From contig NZ_JAESDH010000004.1 of NCBI RefSeq assembly GCF_019249295.1, positions 186,001 through 250,000 on the forward strand: a DNA stretch of 64,000 nt, in the 5' to 3' direction. This DNA comes from Alteromonas antoniana (lineage in GTDB: Bacteria; Pseudomonadota; Gammaproteobacteria; Enterobacterales; Alteromonadaceae). Every line of letters begins with the position of its first letter. Position 1 is the stretch's first letter. Below are positions 43,483 to 52,978 of the stretch, in pieces. The notes beneath the pieces were generated by a model. It did not search any database and had not been told where the DNA came from. It saw nothing but the letters and a program-made list of their open reading frames with translations. Position numbers and translations under genes: made by a program.

Positions 43483-43654
43483 TTTCATCGCAGGAACTTT
43501 CCTGACCAGTTCGCAACGTGCGTCTACTCAGACGTTGTTGTAAAAAACGTAAACCGGCGGCATCGTGCGTTGATGGCTATGTATTCTGGTTTCCTGAAAC
43601 CCTATGCAGTTGTGGGAAAGCCAGATTCAAAAACGAATTTAGAAGACTAATAAA

Positions 43655-43690
43655 AAAGGGTAAGCACGCATGCTTACCCTTTATCTTTAT
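43655..43690 (-). terminator. Terminator of fadE
   Basis: AAAGGGTAAGC (43656-43666 region) and GCTTACCCTTT form an 11-bp stem with a 6-base loop, with T's after it on the minus strand. It lies 25-60 bases after the fadE stop codon and would work in both directions. The other sequence between 43483 and 43655 holds only unconvincing short frames. Confidence 0.88.
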
Positions 43691-43715
43691 CATAGTACCG
43701 TTTGTACGCTTTTGC

Positions 43716-45968
43716 TTACGCGGCGTTCTTTTCGTCGTCAGACATTGACGGCATAGTCTCTGAAGCCGGAAGCAGTTCCATATCGAAGGTGAACTCGTCT
43801 ACACGAACAGCCAGCTTACGCTTCTCGTTGTAATCGTGCAGCAGCTCCGCTTCTTTGGCATCGATAACGCCTTTCTCTTGAAGCTTGTTAAGTGCATTTT
43901 CAAACGATACGAAAGGCACAACTGGCTCTTTACGTAATGCTTTCTGCACTTTCTTCAGCAGGTGAGCAACGGCGTGTTTCGCTTTAAACGCCTGCTCGTT
44001 AATGTCGTTACCGTCACCCGCAACAGGGCGAACCAGATGTGTAAGCTGTGCTTTCACACTGTTGTCCTGCATGGCTGCCAGTGACAACTCACGTACCAGG
44101 TCATCGCTGATGCCAGGAATGCTGTTCGAATAGGTATTCGTTAGCAAACGCATCAAACCACGTGCCGGCGTATTCGGGAAGTTGTTGATGAAATCCACCA
44201 TCGCCTTCTCAGCCTGTTGCAGTGACCATTGCATTGCATACTCAAAGTAGGGCAGTGCCAGACGGCGATCTTCAATGCGCTGCTCGTAAAAACGAACTGC
44301 CGCCATTGCGCCGTACAGGTAGCTCATTACATCGCCTAAACGTGCACTTAAAAGCTCAGCCTTTTTCAGGTCGCCACCTAATACTGCCAGCGACAAATCT
44401 GCCAGCGGAGCAAGCTTGGCCGCCATACTGTTCATGCGCTTCTCGTACTTACGCACTTCTGGCAAAGCAGACTCTGAGCCGCGCAGGAATGGCAGGTAGC
44501 TCTGACCTAAACTGCGGAACGCATTTTTCACGCTGAAGCTAACGGTTTTCTTCAGTACTTTATTGAATTCTTTATCCGCGCTTGAATCATCACTGTGGAT
44601 CAGGTCAACCATGTCTTTAAGGTATGGATGACAGCGCATCGCGCCCTGACCGAATATCATCAGGTTACGGGTAAGAATGTTAGCACCTTCCACCGTAATC
44701 GCGATTGGCAGCGCAGAGTAACCACTAGCCAGTGTGTTCTGTGGACCACGCTGGATGGCTTTCCCGGCCTGCACGTCCATCGCTGAGTTCATAACATCAC
44801 GACCCAGTTCGGTCATGTGATATTTAGCGATAGCAGTAACCACTGACGGTTTCACGCCAAGGCCCAGACCTTCTGTAGTCAGCACGCGCATGGCTTCTAG
44901 CAGGAATGTCTTACCAGCGATATCAGCCAGCTTGCTCTGAATACCTTCGAAACGGCCGATTGGCAGACCAAACTGCTCACGGATAAAGGCATACTCAGCA
45001 GTCCCTTTTAATGCAGACTGCGCCGTAGCAACACCCATTGCAGGAAGAGAAATACCGCGACCTGCGCCAAGGCAGCTCACCAGCATTTGCCAGCCGCGAC
45101 CAATATTTTTCTGACCGCCAATGATAAAGTCCATTGGGATAAACACGTCCTGACCACGGGTAGTTCCGTTGTAGAAACGTACGCCCATTGGGTCGTGGCG
45201 ATTGCCCAGCTCTACGCCTGGGTGCGTTTTTGGTAACAGCGCACAGGTAATACCCAGCTCGGTTTTATCGCCCAGTAGGTGCTCAGGGTCAAATACCTTA
45301 AATGCCAGGCCCAGTACCGTAGCGATAGGAGCCAGCGTAATGTAACGCTTGTCCCAGCTTACACGCAGACCTACCACTTCTTCTCCGTTCCATTCGCCTT
45401 TAGTCACTATGGCCGCATCAGGGATCGCACCTGCGTCCGAACCCGCTTCCGGGCTGGTAAGCGCAAAACAAGGAATGTCACGACCGTCAGACAGGCGTGG
45501 CAACCAGTAGTCTTGTTGCTCGGTGGTACCGTAGTGCATTAACAACTCACCCGGACCGAGTGAGTTAGGCACCATGACCGTTACCGCAATCGCGCCACTT
45601 TTCGCTGCGATAGTCGCAACAATAGTCGAGTTAGCATACGGGCTGAACTCCAGACCACCGAATTTCTTCGGAATGATCATAGAGAAGAAACGGTTCTTGC
45701 CCAGGAAATCCAGGATCTCCTGCGGGATATGTTTGCCGTTACCCAGTTCGAAATCGTCAATCATGCTCAACAATTCAGTGACTGGTCCATCCATGAACGC
45801 CTGTTCGTCGGCACTTAATTTCGCCTTCGGGATGTCGCGCAGTGCGCGCATGTCGGGCTTACCCTGATAAATAGAAGATTCAATCCAAACATCGCCGGCG
45901 TCCAGCGCTTCCTGTTCGGTTACTGAAATTGGGGGTAAGACTTTTTTTAAGCTAGTTCTGATACTCAT
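43716..45968 (-). CDS. fadE: Acyl-CoA dehydrogenase (FadE type)
   Basis: 750 residues, the long FadE type. N-terminal acyl-CoA dehydrogenase fold with SMIIPKKFGGLEFSPYANS, MVPNSLGPGELLMHYGTTEQQ, ALTSPEAGSDAGAIPD (FAD binding) and GVRFYNGTTRGQDVFIPMDFIIGG. The helical region has QFGLPIGRFEGIQSKLADIAG and EGANILTRNLMIFGQGAMRCHPY. A C-terminal domain of about 200 residues is the part specific to FadE. It catalyses the first dehydrogenation in fatty acid beta-oxidation. A FadR-like site lies just upstream of the start. Confidence 0.95.
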   Translation of the reverse strand: MSIRTSLKKVLPPISVTEQEALDAGDVWIESSIYQGKPDMRALRDIPKAKLSADEQAFMDGPVTELLSMIDDFELGNGKHIPQEILDFLGKNRFFSMIIPKKFGGLEFSPYANSTIVATIAAKSGAIAVTVMVPNSLGPGELLMHYGTTEQQDYWLPRLSDGRDIPCFALTSPEAGSDAGAIPDAAIVTKGEWNGEEVVGLRVSWDKRYITLAPIATVLGLAFKVFDPEHLLGDKTELGITCALLPKTHPGVELGNRHDPMGVRFYNGTTRGQDVFIPMDFIIGGQKNIGRGWQMLVSCLGAGRGISLPAMGVATAQSALKGTAEYAFIREQFGLPIGRFEGIQSKLADIAGKTFLLEAMRVLTTEGLGLGVKPSVVTAIAKYHMTELGRDVMNSAMDVQAGKAIQRGPQNTLASGYSALPIAITVEGANILTRNLMIFGQGAMRCHPYLKDMVDLIHSDDSSADKEFNKVLKKTVSFSVKNAFRSLGQSYLPFLRGSESALPEVRKYEKRMNSMAAKLAPLADLSLAVLGGDLKKAELLSARLGDVMSYLYGAMAAVRFYEQRIEDRRLALPYFEYAMQWSLQQAEKAMVDFINNFPNTPARGLMRLLTNTYSNSIPGISDDLVRELSLAAMQDNSVKAQLTHLVRPVAGDGNDINEQAFKAKHAVAHLLKKVQKALRKEPVVPFVSFENALNKLQEKGVIDAKEAELLHDYNEKRKLAVRVDEFTFDMELLPASETMPSMSDDEKNAA

Positions 45969-45980
45969 AATAAACTCATC

Positions 45981-45997
45981 CGCTCATCTGACCAGTT
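45981..45997. promoter_or_regulatory. FadR-like operator upstream of fadE
   Basis: CGCTCATCTGACCAGTT matches the FadR consensus AACTGGTCNGACCAGTT at 12 of the 16 specified positions; the right half (TCTGACCAGTT) is exact. It lies 13-29 bases before the fadE start codon, where binding would block transcription. Confidence 0.5.
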
Positions 45998-46205
45998 GTG
46001 TATTTGTATACTACCTAACTTTGAGAAAAGATCAAATGATCTGTTATCAGAAGGTTAAAAAGGCACTGCCAGTCCAGTCTGCAATGCCGGTAGAAACACT
46101 GTAATCATTTTAAATAACAACGGATTTTCGATTTTGCTCATGCTATTTAGGCAATTTGCATATACCCTAAGGAGTGTGTTTAACGATGGGGAAGACGTGT
46201 TTCGA

Positions 46206-48518
46206 ATGACTAGAAACTCTCAATGGCTTCATGTGGGATCCCACAATCCTTGGGTGATTTTGGTGATCACGCTGCTTTTGGTCGGCAGCGTCGGTTTTGG
46301 TGCGAAAAATCTTTACTTCCGTGGAGATTACAAAGTTTTTTTTGAGCCTGATAATCCTCAACGTGTTGCTTTTGAAAAAATGCAGAACATTTTTAATAAA
46401 AGCGAGAATATCGCCTTTATGGTGGTTCCCAAATCAGGAACGGTTTATCAGCCTTCTACCTTTGAGCTTCTCCAGACACTGACCGAGGCGTCCTGGCAAA
46501 TACCCTTATCTACGCGGGTAGAATCCCTTGCAAATTACCAACATACCTATGCTGAATATGATGATCTGGTGGTGACTGACTTAATCAGAGAAGGTCAGTA
46601 TGGCGAAGCGCATATACAGTGGGTGAAAGCGGCGGCAGAGTCTTCTCCTGAGTTGAATGGTCGTTTAGTCAGTACATCAGGCGATGTGGCGGTAGTGAAC
46701 GTCACTCTTCAATTGCCTGATGGCGATCAAACTCAAAATGTTAAAGATATTGTCAGCCAGGCCAGGGAACTCAGATCCTCGTTACTTGAAACGCATCCGG
46801 AACACGACATTTATCTGATAGGTGTCGCTGTCTTGAACAATGCGTTCAGCGAAGCGGCTCAGAAAGATGCGACGACGCTTATTCCCGCTATGTTCTTTAT
46901 TATCGCTGTCATGATATGGCTATTAACACGTTCGTTAACTGCCTCACTGGCAACGATGCTGGTCATTGTCAGTACCATTGTGGTGACTATTGGCACGGCT
47001 GGCTGGTATGGAATTTTTCTTAGTACTGCCACAGTGAATGTGCCAACGATGGTGACAACCCTGGCTGTAGCAGACTGTATTCATATTATTGTAAGTGCTA
47101 ACCGCCTCATGGTAACGGGATTATCAAAGCAGGAAGCCCTGGCAGAAAGCCTGCGGCAAAATCTTAAGCCAATTACAATCACCAGTGTCACTACGGCGAT
47201 TGGTTTTCTCATGTTGAACTTTTCGGCAGTCCCAATTCTTGCGCATCTGGGCAATCTGACTGCGCTGGGCGTTATGCTCGCGTTCCTGTTCTCCGTTGTA
47301 CTGCTACCTGCACTGCTCACGTTGCTTCCCTTTAATCCGGGAGTAAGAGAAAGCTATCTAAGCCGTAAGCTTGAAAAATTAGGCAGTGGTGTCAACCGTC
47401 GGTATAAGTTGGTTCTCATTACCAGCAGTTTATTGTTATTAGGGTCCGTTGTGCTGGCTTCAAATAATGAATTAAACGATGTGGTAGTAAAATATTTTGA
47501 TAAGTCGAATGATTTCAGAATCGCCGTGGATACCCATGAAGAAAAAATGGGGGGAATGTCGACTATTGATTTTGTGGTTTATACCGGCGAAGAGTATGGG
47601 GTAACCAAGCCTGAGGTTCTGGAGGTTCTCGATGAATTTACGCGTTGGTTGAAAGCGCAGTCTGACATCCAGCATGTTCTGTCGTTTTCAGATACCATCA
47701 AGCGTCTTAATAAGAATATGAATAATGACGAGGACGGATATTACGTCCTGCCTGAGTCTCAGGAACTGGCCTCTCAGTATTTACTTTTGTATGAAATGTC
47801 ACTGCCATTCGGTCTGGATATCAATAATCAGGTAAGCCTAGATAAATCTTCAGTCAGAATCATCACTGTACTTAACAATCTGGGCAGTAAAGATTTTACT
47901 GATTTTGAAAACAGAGCTCACCAGTGGTTTGAAGAAAATACGAACGGCTCTCTTACGCTAACCTCGGCAAGTCCTGCCCTCATGTTCGCGCACATCGGTG
48001 AGCGAAATATGAATAACATGGTGTGGGGAACACTGCTTGCTTTGGTACTAATTTCATTTCTTCTGGTATTTGCCCTGCGGTCATGGCGACTGGGTATAGT
48101 CAGCCTGTTAACAAATCTCATTCCTGCAGGAGTCGGCTTTGGATTATGGGCTTTGCTTTCAGGTGAGATCAACATGGCGCTTTCGGTAGTATTGAGTATG
48201 ACGCTCGGTATTATTGTGGATGATACCGTTCACTTTTTGGCGAAATATCAATATGCCATCGAAAAAGGTGAGTCAGCTGAAAGTGCGCTAGAATATGTTT
48301 TCAGCAATGTTGGCGTAGCACTGGTTACCACAACTGTGGTTCTGGGCGCGGGCTTTGCGGTGTTAACGTTTTCAGACTTTGTTTTAAATGCTGATATGGG
48401 CTTGCTTACCGTCATTATTATAGTTGCCGCCCTGGTTGTTGATATGACATTCCTGCCTGCGCTATTGCTATGGCTGAATAAGAAGGGGCTGATAAAGAGG
48501 GAAAATGGGTATGTTTAA
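46206..48518 (+). CDS. RND/MMPL-family export permease
   Basis: 770 residues from ATG 46206. An AAGGAG site lies near 46169 and GTG codons at 46176 and 46197 are alternatives, so the start is uncertain. About twelve transmembrane helices in two halves, each with a large periplasmic loop. Family motifs: VADCIHIIVSANRL and GIIVDDTVHFLAKYQYAIEKG in the two TM4-type regions, and FFIIAVMIWLLTRS and LALVLISFLLVFALRSWRLG. It should export a lipid or hydrophobic compound across the inner membrane with proton force. The downstream LolA-like and beta-barrel genes are in the same operon, with a 14-base overlap to the next gene, and the three may form one envelope export pathway. Confidence 0.88.
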   Translation: MTRNSQWLHVGSHNPWVILVITLLLVGSVGFGAKNLYFRGDYKVFFEPDNPQRVAFEKMQNIFNKSENIAFMVVPKSGTVYQPSTFELLQTLTEASWQIPLSTRVESLANYQHTYAEYDDLVVTDLIREGQYGEAHIQWVKAAAESSPELNGRLVSTSGDVAVVNVTLQLPDGDQTQNVKDIVSQARELRSSLLETHPEHDIYLIGVAVLNNAFSEAAQKDATTLIPAMFFIIAVMIWLLTRSLTASLATMLVIVSTIVVTIGTAGWYGIFLSTATVNVPTMVTTLAVADCIHIIVSANRLMVTGLSKQEALAESLRQNLKPITITSVTTAIGFLMLNFSAVPILAHLGNLTALGVMLAFLFSVVLLPALLTLLPFNPGVRESYLSRKLEKLGSGVNRRYKLVLITSSLLLLGSVVLASNNELNDVVVKYFDKSNDFRIAVDTHEEKMGGMSTIDFVVYTGEEYGVTKPEVLEVLDEFTRWLKAQSDIQHVLSFSDTIKRLNKNMNNDEDGYYVLPESQELASQYLLLYEMSLPFGLDINNQVSLDKSSVRIITVLNNLGSKDFTDFENRAHQWFEENTNGSLTLTSASPALMFAHIGERNMNNMVWGTLLALVLISFLLVFALRSWRLGIVSLLTNLIPAGVGFGLWALLSGEINMALSVVLSMTLGIIVDDTVHFLAKYQYAIEKGESAESALEYVFSNVGVALVTTTVVLGAGFAVLTFSDFVLNADMGLLTVIIIVAALVVDMTFLPALLLWLNKKGLIKRENGYV

Positions 48519-49311
48519 ATTACAATCCCGCACGTTACTGATTACCGTGCTTTGTTCCTTGTTCGTTGTTCCATTTGCGTATTCTGACAGTGCTTCAGAA
48601 GAAGAGGGCTTACGAATAGCAAAAGAGCGTAAAGAACGTGACAAAGGATGGAACAGTAGTCATGCGGACATGACGATGGTGCTTCGCAATGCACAGGGAC
48701 AGGCTGCTGAAAGAGAAATGCGAGTGAAATCGCTGGAGGTCGATGACGACGGCGACAAAGCGTTAACTATTTTTGATTCGCCACGGGACGTAAGTGGTAC
48801 AGCGTTTCTAAGTGTCTCTCACGCGCTTGATCCCGATGAGCAGTGGATCTACTTACCCGCACTGAAGCGTGTTAAGCGCATTGCATCGAGAAATAAGTCG
48901 GGACCGTTCATGAGCAGCGAATTCGCTTTTGAAGATATGTCCTCATTCGAGGTAGAAAAGTATAAATACGACTTTATTCGTGAAGAGCAGTTCGAAGGTG
49001 ACGACGTTTTTGTGATAGAGCAGTTCCCCCAGGATGAATTTTCAGGATATTCAAAACAGCGAGTATGGGTGGACAAAAAACACTACCGGGTAAGAAAAGT
49101 CGAGTTTTACGATAAAAAAGGCGACTTGCTTAAAACCCTGGAGTTTGAAGATTATACTCTCTACAAAGACAAATACTGGAGACCGTTACGCAGTTATATG
49201 CATAACGTTCAGACCCAAAAGTCTACCGAAATGATTACCCATAAACTCACATTTGATGTGGGTCTGGATGAATCTGACTTCGATAAAAACAGTTTACGGA
49301 GAGCACGCTAA
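48505..49311 (+). CDS. LolA-like outer membrane lipoprotein-sorting protein
   Basis: 268 residues, with ATG at 48505 or 48511 after a GAGGG ribosome site. Signal peptide ends near PFAYS-DS. The mature protein shows the LolA/LolB-like fold of PF17131: TIFDSPRDVSGTAFLSVSHALDPDEQWIYLPALKRVKRIASRNKSGPFMSSEFAFEDMSS and KVEFYDKKGDLLKTLEFEDYTLY. It is likely a periplasmic carrier of a lipidic molecule between the inner-membrane permease and the outer membrane. It overlaps the permease gene by 14 bp and precedes the barrel gene by 3 bp. Confidence 0.87.
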   Translation: MGMFKLQSRTLLITVLCSLFVVPFAYSDSASEEEGLRIAKERKERDKGWNSSHADMTMVLRNAQGQAAEREMRVKSLEVDDDGDKALTIFDSPRDVSGTAFLSVSHALDPDEQWIYLPALKRVKRIASRNKSGPFMSSEFAFEDMSSFEVEKYKYDFIREEQFEGDDVFVIEQFPQDEFSGYSKQRVWVDKKHYRVRKVEFYDKKGDLLKTLEFEDYTLYKDKYWRPLRSYMHNVQTQKSTEMITHKLTFDVGLDESDFDKNSLRRAR

Positions 49312-49314
49312 ATC

Positions 49315-50508
49315 GTGAGAGCGTTATATTTATGTATGGCAGGCGCAGCGCTTGCCAGTTCATCGGCGGTTGCCGAAATGGATATCAGTGGGATGGCGGG
49401 TGTGGACACCCGCTATTTCTTTCAGGATGCAGCTTATCCGGGACAGGAGCGTGTGCAGTTGTCGGCGTTTCTGGAGCCGGAAGTCTACACCGAATGGAAC
49501 GACGGTCTCGACAGCTTGTTGTTCAAGCCTTTTGCCCGTGTCGATAATGTTGATAGTGAGCGTTCACATTTTGATATTCGTGAGTTGCAGTGGCTGCACC
49601 TTGCGGATACCTGGGAAACTCGTGTCGGTATTGGCAAAGTGTTCTGGGGGCAGACCGAATCACTGCATCTCGTAGACATTATCAACCAGACCGACATGGT
49701 CGAGGGCGTGGACGGCGAAGATAAACTTGGCCAGCCCATGGTTAACTTCCGCACCTTTGGTGACTTCGGCACCGTTTCCGCTTTTGTCCTGCCCTATTTT
49801 CGTGAGCGCACATTTGCTGGCCAGGATGGCCGAATGCGTCCGCCATTACCCATTGATGCTGATGGAGCGGTATATGAATCTGATGATGAAGAACAGCATA
49901 TCGATTACGCCTTGCGGTGGCAGAAGTCGATAGGAACCTGGGAAGTCGGATTAAGCTGGTTTGACGGTACGTCTCGCGAGCCGGAGTTGGTCGCGCCAGA
50001 TTTGACCTCTGAAAACCCGGTAGTCTTGCCGTATTACGCGCAGATTAATCAGCTGGGTGTTGATTTGCTGAAAGTGCAGGGCGCGTGGTTGCTGAAGTTT
50101 GAGGGGATTTACCGAACCGGTCAGTCGGAAGACTTCGGCGCCTTTGTGGCAGGCTTTGAGCGCACCAGTGTGGGCGTCTTCGACACCCAGTATGATCTCG
50201 GTGTATTAGTTGAGTATCAGTACGACGAGCGCGAGAACAACTACTTTGCGACCGGACAAAACGACTTGATGGCTGGCTTGCGTTGGGTGCTGAATGACAT
50301 AGATGGCACCGAGGTGCTGGCCGGTATTATTCAGGATTTGGACGATACATCCACTTACAGTGCGTTTATTGAGGCTTCCAGCCGAATGACAGATAACTGG
50401 CGCTGGCGCCTCGACGGGTATTTTTTCTCGTCAGATGACATAGACGATACTTACTATTTCATCAGGCGTGATGATCACATTCAGTTTACGCTGGAATATT
50501 TCTTCTGA
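49315..50508 (+). CDS. Outer-membrane beta-barrel protein of the RND/LolA-like operon
   Basis: 397 residues, GTG start (49315) 3 bp after the previous stop. Signal peptide to about residue 21 (SSSAVA-EM). The mature protein is built of regularly alternating beta strands and ends in the aromatic FTLEYFF, an outer membrane barrel signal. It resembles the DUF1302-type barrels often encoded with MMPL permeases and LolA-like proteins, but I would not assign a family firmly. It would be the outer membrane end of the same pathway. Confidence 0.8.
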   Translation: MRALYLCMAGAALASSSAVAEMDISGMAGVDTRYFFQDAAYPGQERVQLSAFLEPEVYTEWNDGLDSLLFKPFARVDNVDSERSHFDIRELQWLHLADTWETRVGIGKVFWGQTESLHLVDIINQTDMVEGVDGEDKLGQPMVNFRTFGDFGTVSAFVLPYFRERTFAGQDGRMRPPLPIDADGAVYESDDEEQHIDYALRWQKSIGTWEVGLSWFDGTSREPELVAPDLTSENPVVLPYYAQINQLGVDLLKVQGAWLLKFEGIYRTGQSEDFGAFVAGFERTSVGVFDTQYDLGVLVEYQYDERENNYFATGQNDLMAGLRWVLNDIDGTEVLAGIIQDLDDTSTYSAFIEASSRMTDNWRWRLDGYFFSSDDIDDTYYFIRRDDHIQFTLEYFF

Positions 50509-50554
50509 GTGCATTTTCGCAATAACAATCGATTATCTGCAATAAGGGACAATA

Positions 50555-51115
50555 ATGAAAAAAGCAGTCGTCGCCACAGGATTATGTTTAGGCGCACTGA
50601 GTTTGTCAGCCTCAGCCACAGAGAGGATGTACGGTACGTTTGGCGTGGGCTATGCCGACACCGAATTCAGTCAGCAGAGCAAAGACGGTATAACCTACAA
50701 CCTGGCTATTGGGCATCAGTTTACCAGCCAGTGGTATGTAGAGTTAGGTTACCAGCAACTTATTGACGAGCAGGAAAATGCCGAGAGCATGAAAGCTGAT
50801 GCGTTATACCTTGCTCTTCTGGGCAAAGCCAGCAGCTATAATGGCGAACTTTTTTATAAGCTTGGTGTAATGAACGTTGACGTGGCGGGTGTCGAGAATA
50901 TCGCTGCCGATGGTGTGTGTCGTGTTGGCAAAGCCGTACCGGAAGCTGCACAGTGTCGCTATGATGAGGGGAGTCTCGCTGGCCTCATCGGACTGGGCTA
51001 TGATTACCATCTCGGCTTGCGTTCAATGTTGCGTCTCGAGTACAGCTATATTGCCGGTGAAAACGATCTGAAAGCGCATGTCGTTAATGTTGGCTTTCGT
51101 TACAACTTTAACTAG
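50555..51115 (+). CDS. Small outer membrane beta-barrel protein (OmpW/OprF-like)
   Basis: 186 residues. Signal peptide to about residue 22 (SLSASA-TE). GVGYADTEFSQQSKDGITYNLAIGHQFTSQWYVELGYQQL shows an eight-stranded barrel of the OmpA-like transmembrane or OmpW type, ending NVGFRYNF with terminal Phe-Asn. The cysteines in GVCRVGKAVPEAAQCRYDEG could form an extracellular loop disulfide. It lies 46 bases after the larger barrel gene in the same direction, so it may belong to that operon. Confidence 0.8.
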   Translation: MKKAVVATGLCLGALSLSASATERMYGTFGVGYADTEFSQQSKDGITYNLAIGHQFTSQWYVELGYQQLIDEQENAESMKADALYLALLGKASSYNGELFYKLGVMNVDVAGVENIAADGVCRVGKAVPEAAQCRYDEGSLAGLIGLGYDYHLGLRSMLRLEYSYIAGENDLKAHVVNVGFRYNFN

Positions 51116-51394
51116 GGTTAACAGACCCTTATGTCGCGCCACTAGGTTGCTATAGACAATGTAACAGTGATTTGTAGCGTTGGCGGCGCAGCAGAGCATT
51201 TTTCAGCATCACCGGAACGGGGTGTATTTCTGCTGGAATAGCACGTGCGGTAATTTTCTTCGCTCTGTCTCGCTATCGCTTATCCGTTGAGCAGTAAAAT
51301 GGTATTGCCGGCATGCGGAAACAACGACGTGAGTAATCTAAATCAGAGGCAGACTGGTACAAAGTAGAAAGTAAATAACAAGGATCCGTGATTC

Positions 51395-51652
51395 ATGAAA
51401 AATGAGTTAGACAGCAAGTTCCTGTTACAGGTGTTTGACAAAATTCGTCAGTTCGGAGAGAAAGAGGGCGATAAATATCGCTTAAACGGTATTACCGCGT
51501 TTACCGACCTAGACGGCTACACACTGTTTATTGAAGATTCGCAGGTAAAACTATCGTTTGGTTTTCACAGCCAGTATCACTTTGATTATGAAGATCGTGA
51601 GCACTACGAAAAGTTTGAGAAAAAATTAAAACAGATCGATAAAGAATACTGA
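51395..51652 (+). CDS. Small acidic cytoplasmic protein, DUF3081-like
   Basis: 85 residues, no signal peptide, rich in Asp, Glu, Lys, Phe and Tyr. DSKFLLQVFDKIRQFGEKEGDKYRLNGITAFTDLDGYTLFIEDSQVKLSFGFHSQYHFDYEDREHYE resembles the DUF3081 family that occurs in Alteromonadales and Vibrionales; its function is not known. ATG with an AAGGATC ribosome site. A terminator follows within 20 bases. The 279 bases upstream, back to the barrel gene, contain nothing I can name. Confidence 0.8.
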   Translation: MKNELDSKFLLQVFDKIRQFGEKEGDKYRLNGITAFTDLDGYTLFIEDSQVKLSFGFHSQYHFDYEDREHYEKFEKKLKQIDKEY

Positions 51653-51669
51653 TCTCATATCAACACAAC

Positions 51670-51698
51670 GAGCCGGCGTTGATGCCGGCTTGTTTGTT
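51670..51698 (+). terminator. Terminator after the DUF3081-like gene
   Basis: GAGCCGGC pairs with GCCGGCTT around GTTGAT, followed by TGTTTGTTTC. Six G/C pairs and a broken T-run make this a reasonable intrinsic terminator. Confidence 0.65.
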
Positions 51699-51970
51699 TC
51701 TGGCGCTTTTGGCATTGAAGCGCTTTCCTTCCCACATTATGAACCTCTGCTTCAGCGCGATTCTGATACGCAAGTACTCGCGCACATGCTGGACTTGCTG
51801 GGCTTACAGCATAGCACCTTTTCGTCATTGGACTTTTTGACTTAACCCGTCAGGCCATTAAAAAATCGTTATGATTAGTCAGCTGGCTGAGTGCCTCAGC
51901 GACCCTAGACTAATTCGCACCCTCCCTAGTCTCCGGCGTCTTCTGTCGTTACAATAGCGCCATTAGTTTG

Positions 51971-52915
51971 ATGCAGGACATTCTTTTGGCAGCAGCAATT
52001 AAAGCGCCCGAGTTTAAACTTGCCTATCTTGGCCCCTCATACTGGGGCATCTGGTTAGGTGTCATTCTTCTTAATGTTATTATTTTGCTTCCGCTTCCGG
52101 TTATCCGCTTTATCGGAAGAGGAGCGGGAAAGCTGATTGCGTTACTGGCACCTAAACGGGCGAAAGTCGCGCGCAGGAATATTGAATTGTGTTACCCGCA
52201 CCTGACCGAAGCTGAAAAAGATAAACTGGTAAAAGAGAATGTTGCCCGAACTGGCATGGCGTTATTCGAAACTGCCATGGGATGGTGGTGGCCGGCATGG
52301 CGGATAAAACGCCACTTCGTGGTGGAAGGCTATGAGCACGTAGAAGCTGCCCTGGCAAAGGGCAAAGGCGTGTTTGGAATGGCACTTCATAATATGAACC
52401 TGGAGTTTGCCTGTCGTGGGCTGGGATACACCCACCCCAGTATTGCGTTTTACCGTAAGCACAATAATCCGTTGATGGACTATTTGCAGTATCATGGCCG
52501 CAATCGCTCGAATAAGTACATGATCCATAAGCGCAACGCCAAAGCATTATTAGCCGCGATGAACGAAAAAGAGCTGTGTTTGTACTTGCCAGACCAGGAT
52601 TACGGGCGCGCGCAGAGCATATTTGTGCCCTTTGGCGGCGTGAAAGAGACTGCCACTACCACCGCGACGCTGATGTTTATTCGCCGCAGCGACTGTGTGC
52701 CGATACTGATAACGTCGCAATACACCAAGCGTGGCTACAACGTGAAGTTTTATCCGCCACTGGAGAACCTCGCTGAGATGGACGATGAAGCCGCACTGAC
52801 GCTGTTAAACGAGCATATCGCGACCGTCATTCAGGAACAACCTGAGAGCTACCTGTGGATGCATAAACGCTTTAAAACCCGCCCCGATCCAGATTCACCA
52901 TCATTGTACGATTAA
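51971..52915 (+). CDS. lpxL: Lipid A biosynthesis acyltransferase (LpxL/LpxM type)
   Basis: 314 residues from ATG 51971. One N-terminal transmembrane helix (GIWLGVILLNVIILLPLPVIRF), then the acyltransferase domain with catalytic HNMNLE (H-x4-E) in GVFGMALHNMNLEFACRG, the conserved RKHNNPLMDYLQYHGR and DQDYG with FVPFGGVKETATTTATLMFI. It adds a secondary acyl chain to lipid A, in the inner membrane with the active site on the cytoplasmic side. Which acyl position it uses cannot be told from sequence. The only clue to a promoter is the AT-rich stretch before it; the gap from 51698 to here contains a short open frame noted below. Confidence 0.93.
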   Translation: MQDILLAAAIKAPEFKLAYLGPSYWGIWLGVILLNVIILLPLPVIRFIGRGAGKLIALLAPKRAKVARRNIELCYPHLTEAEKDKLVKENVARTGMALFETAMGWWWPAWRIKRHFVVEGYEHVEAALAKGKGVFGMALHNMNLEFACRGLGYTHPSIAFYRKHNNPLMDYLQYHGRNRSNKYMIHKRNAKALLAAMNEKELCLYLPDQDYGRAQSIFVPFGGVKETATTTATLMFIRRSDCVPILITSQYTKRGYNVKFYPPLENLAEMDDEAALTLLNEHIATVIQEQPESYLWMHKRFKTRPDPDSPSLYD

Positions 52916-52978
52916 GGTTCGGGCTGGCCGGGCGATAAGATAGGAGGAGGCGATCATAAACTTATTCGTATCCTCCAG

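Noticed and set aside
43518..43748. 76-residue Arg/Cys-rich plus-strand ORF between the GGDEF-EAL gene and fadE
   Set aside because: It runs through the fadE terminator into the fadE coding region; composition is atypical. A second frame here (ending KPDSKTNLED) looks more protein-like but has no good start or length.
51113..51131. GGGTTAACAGACCCT after the OmpW-like gene, similar to the MITE end
   Set aside because: Only about 12 bases match one terminal repeat and no second end was found, so I do not call an element here; it may be a small hairpin.
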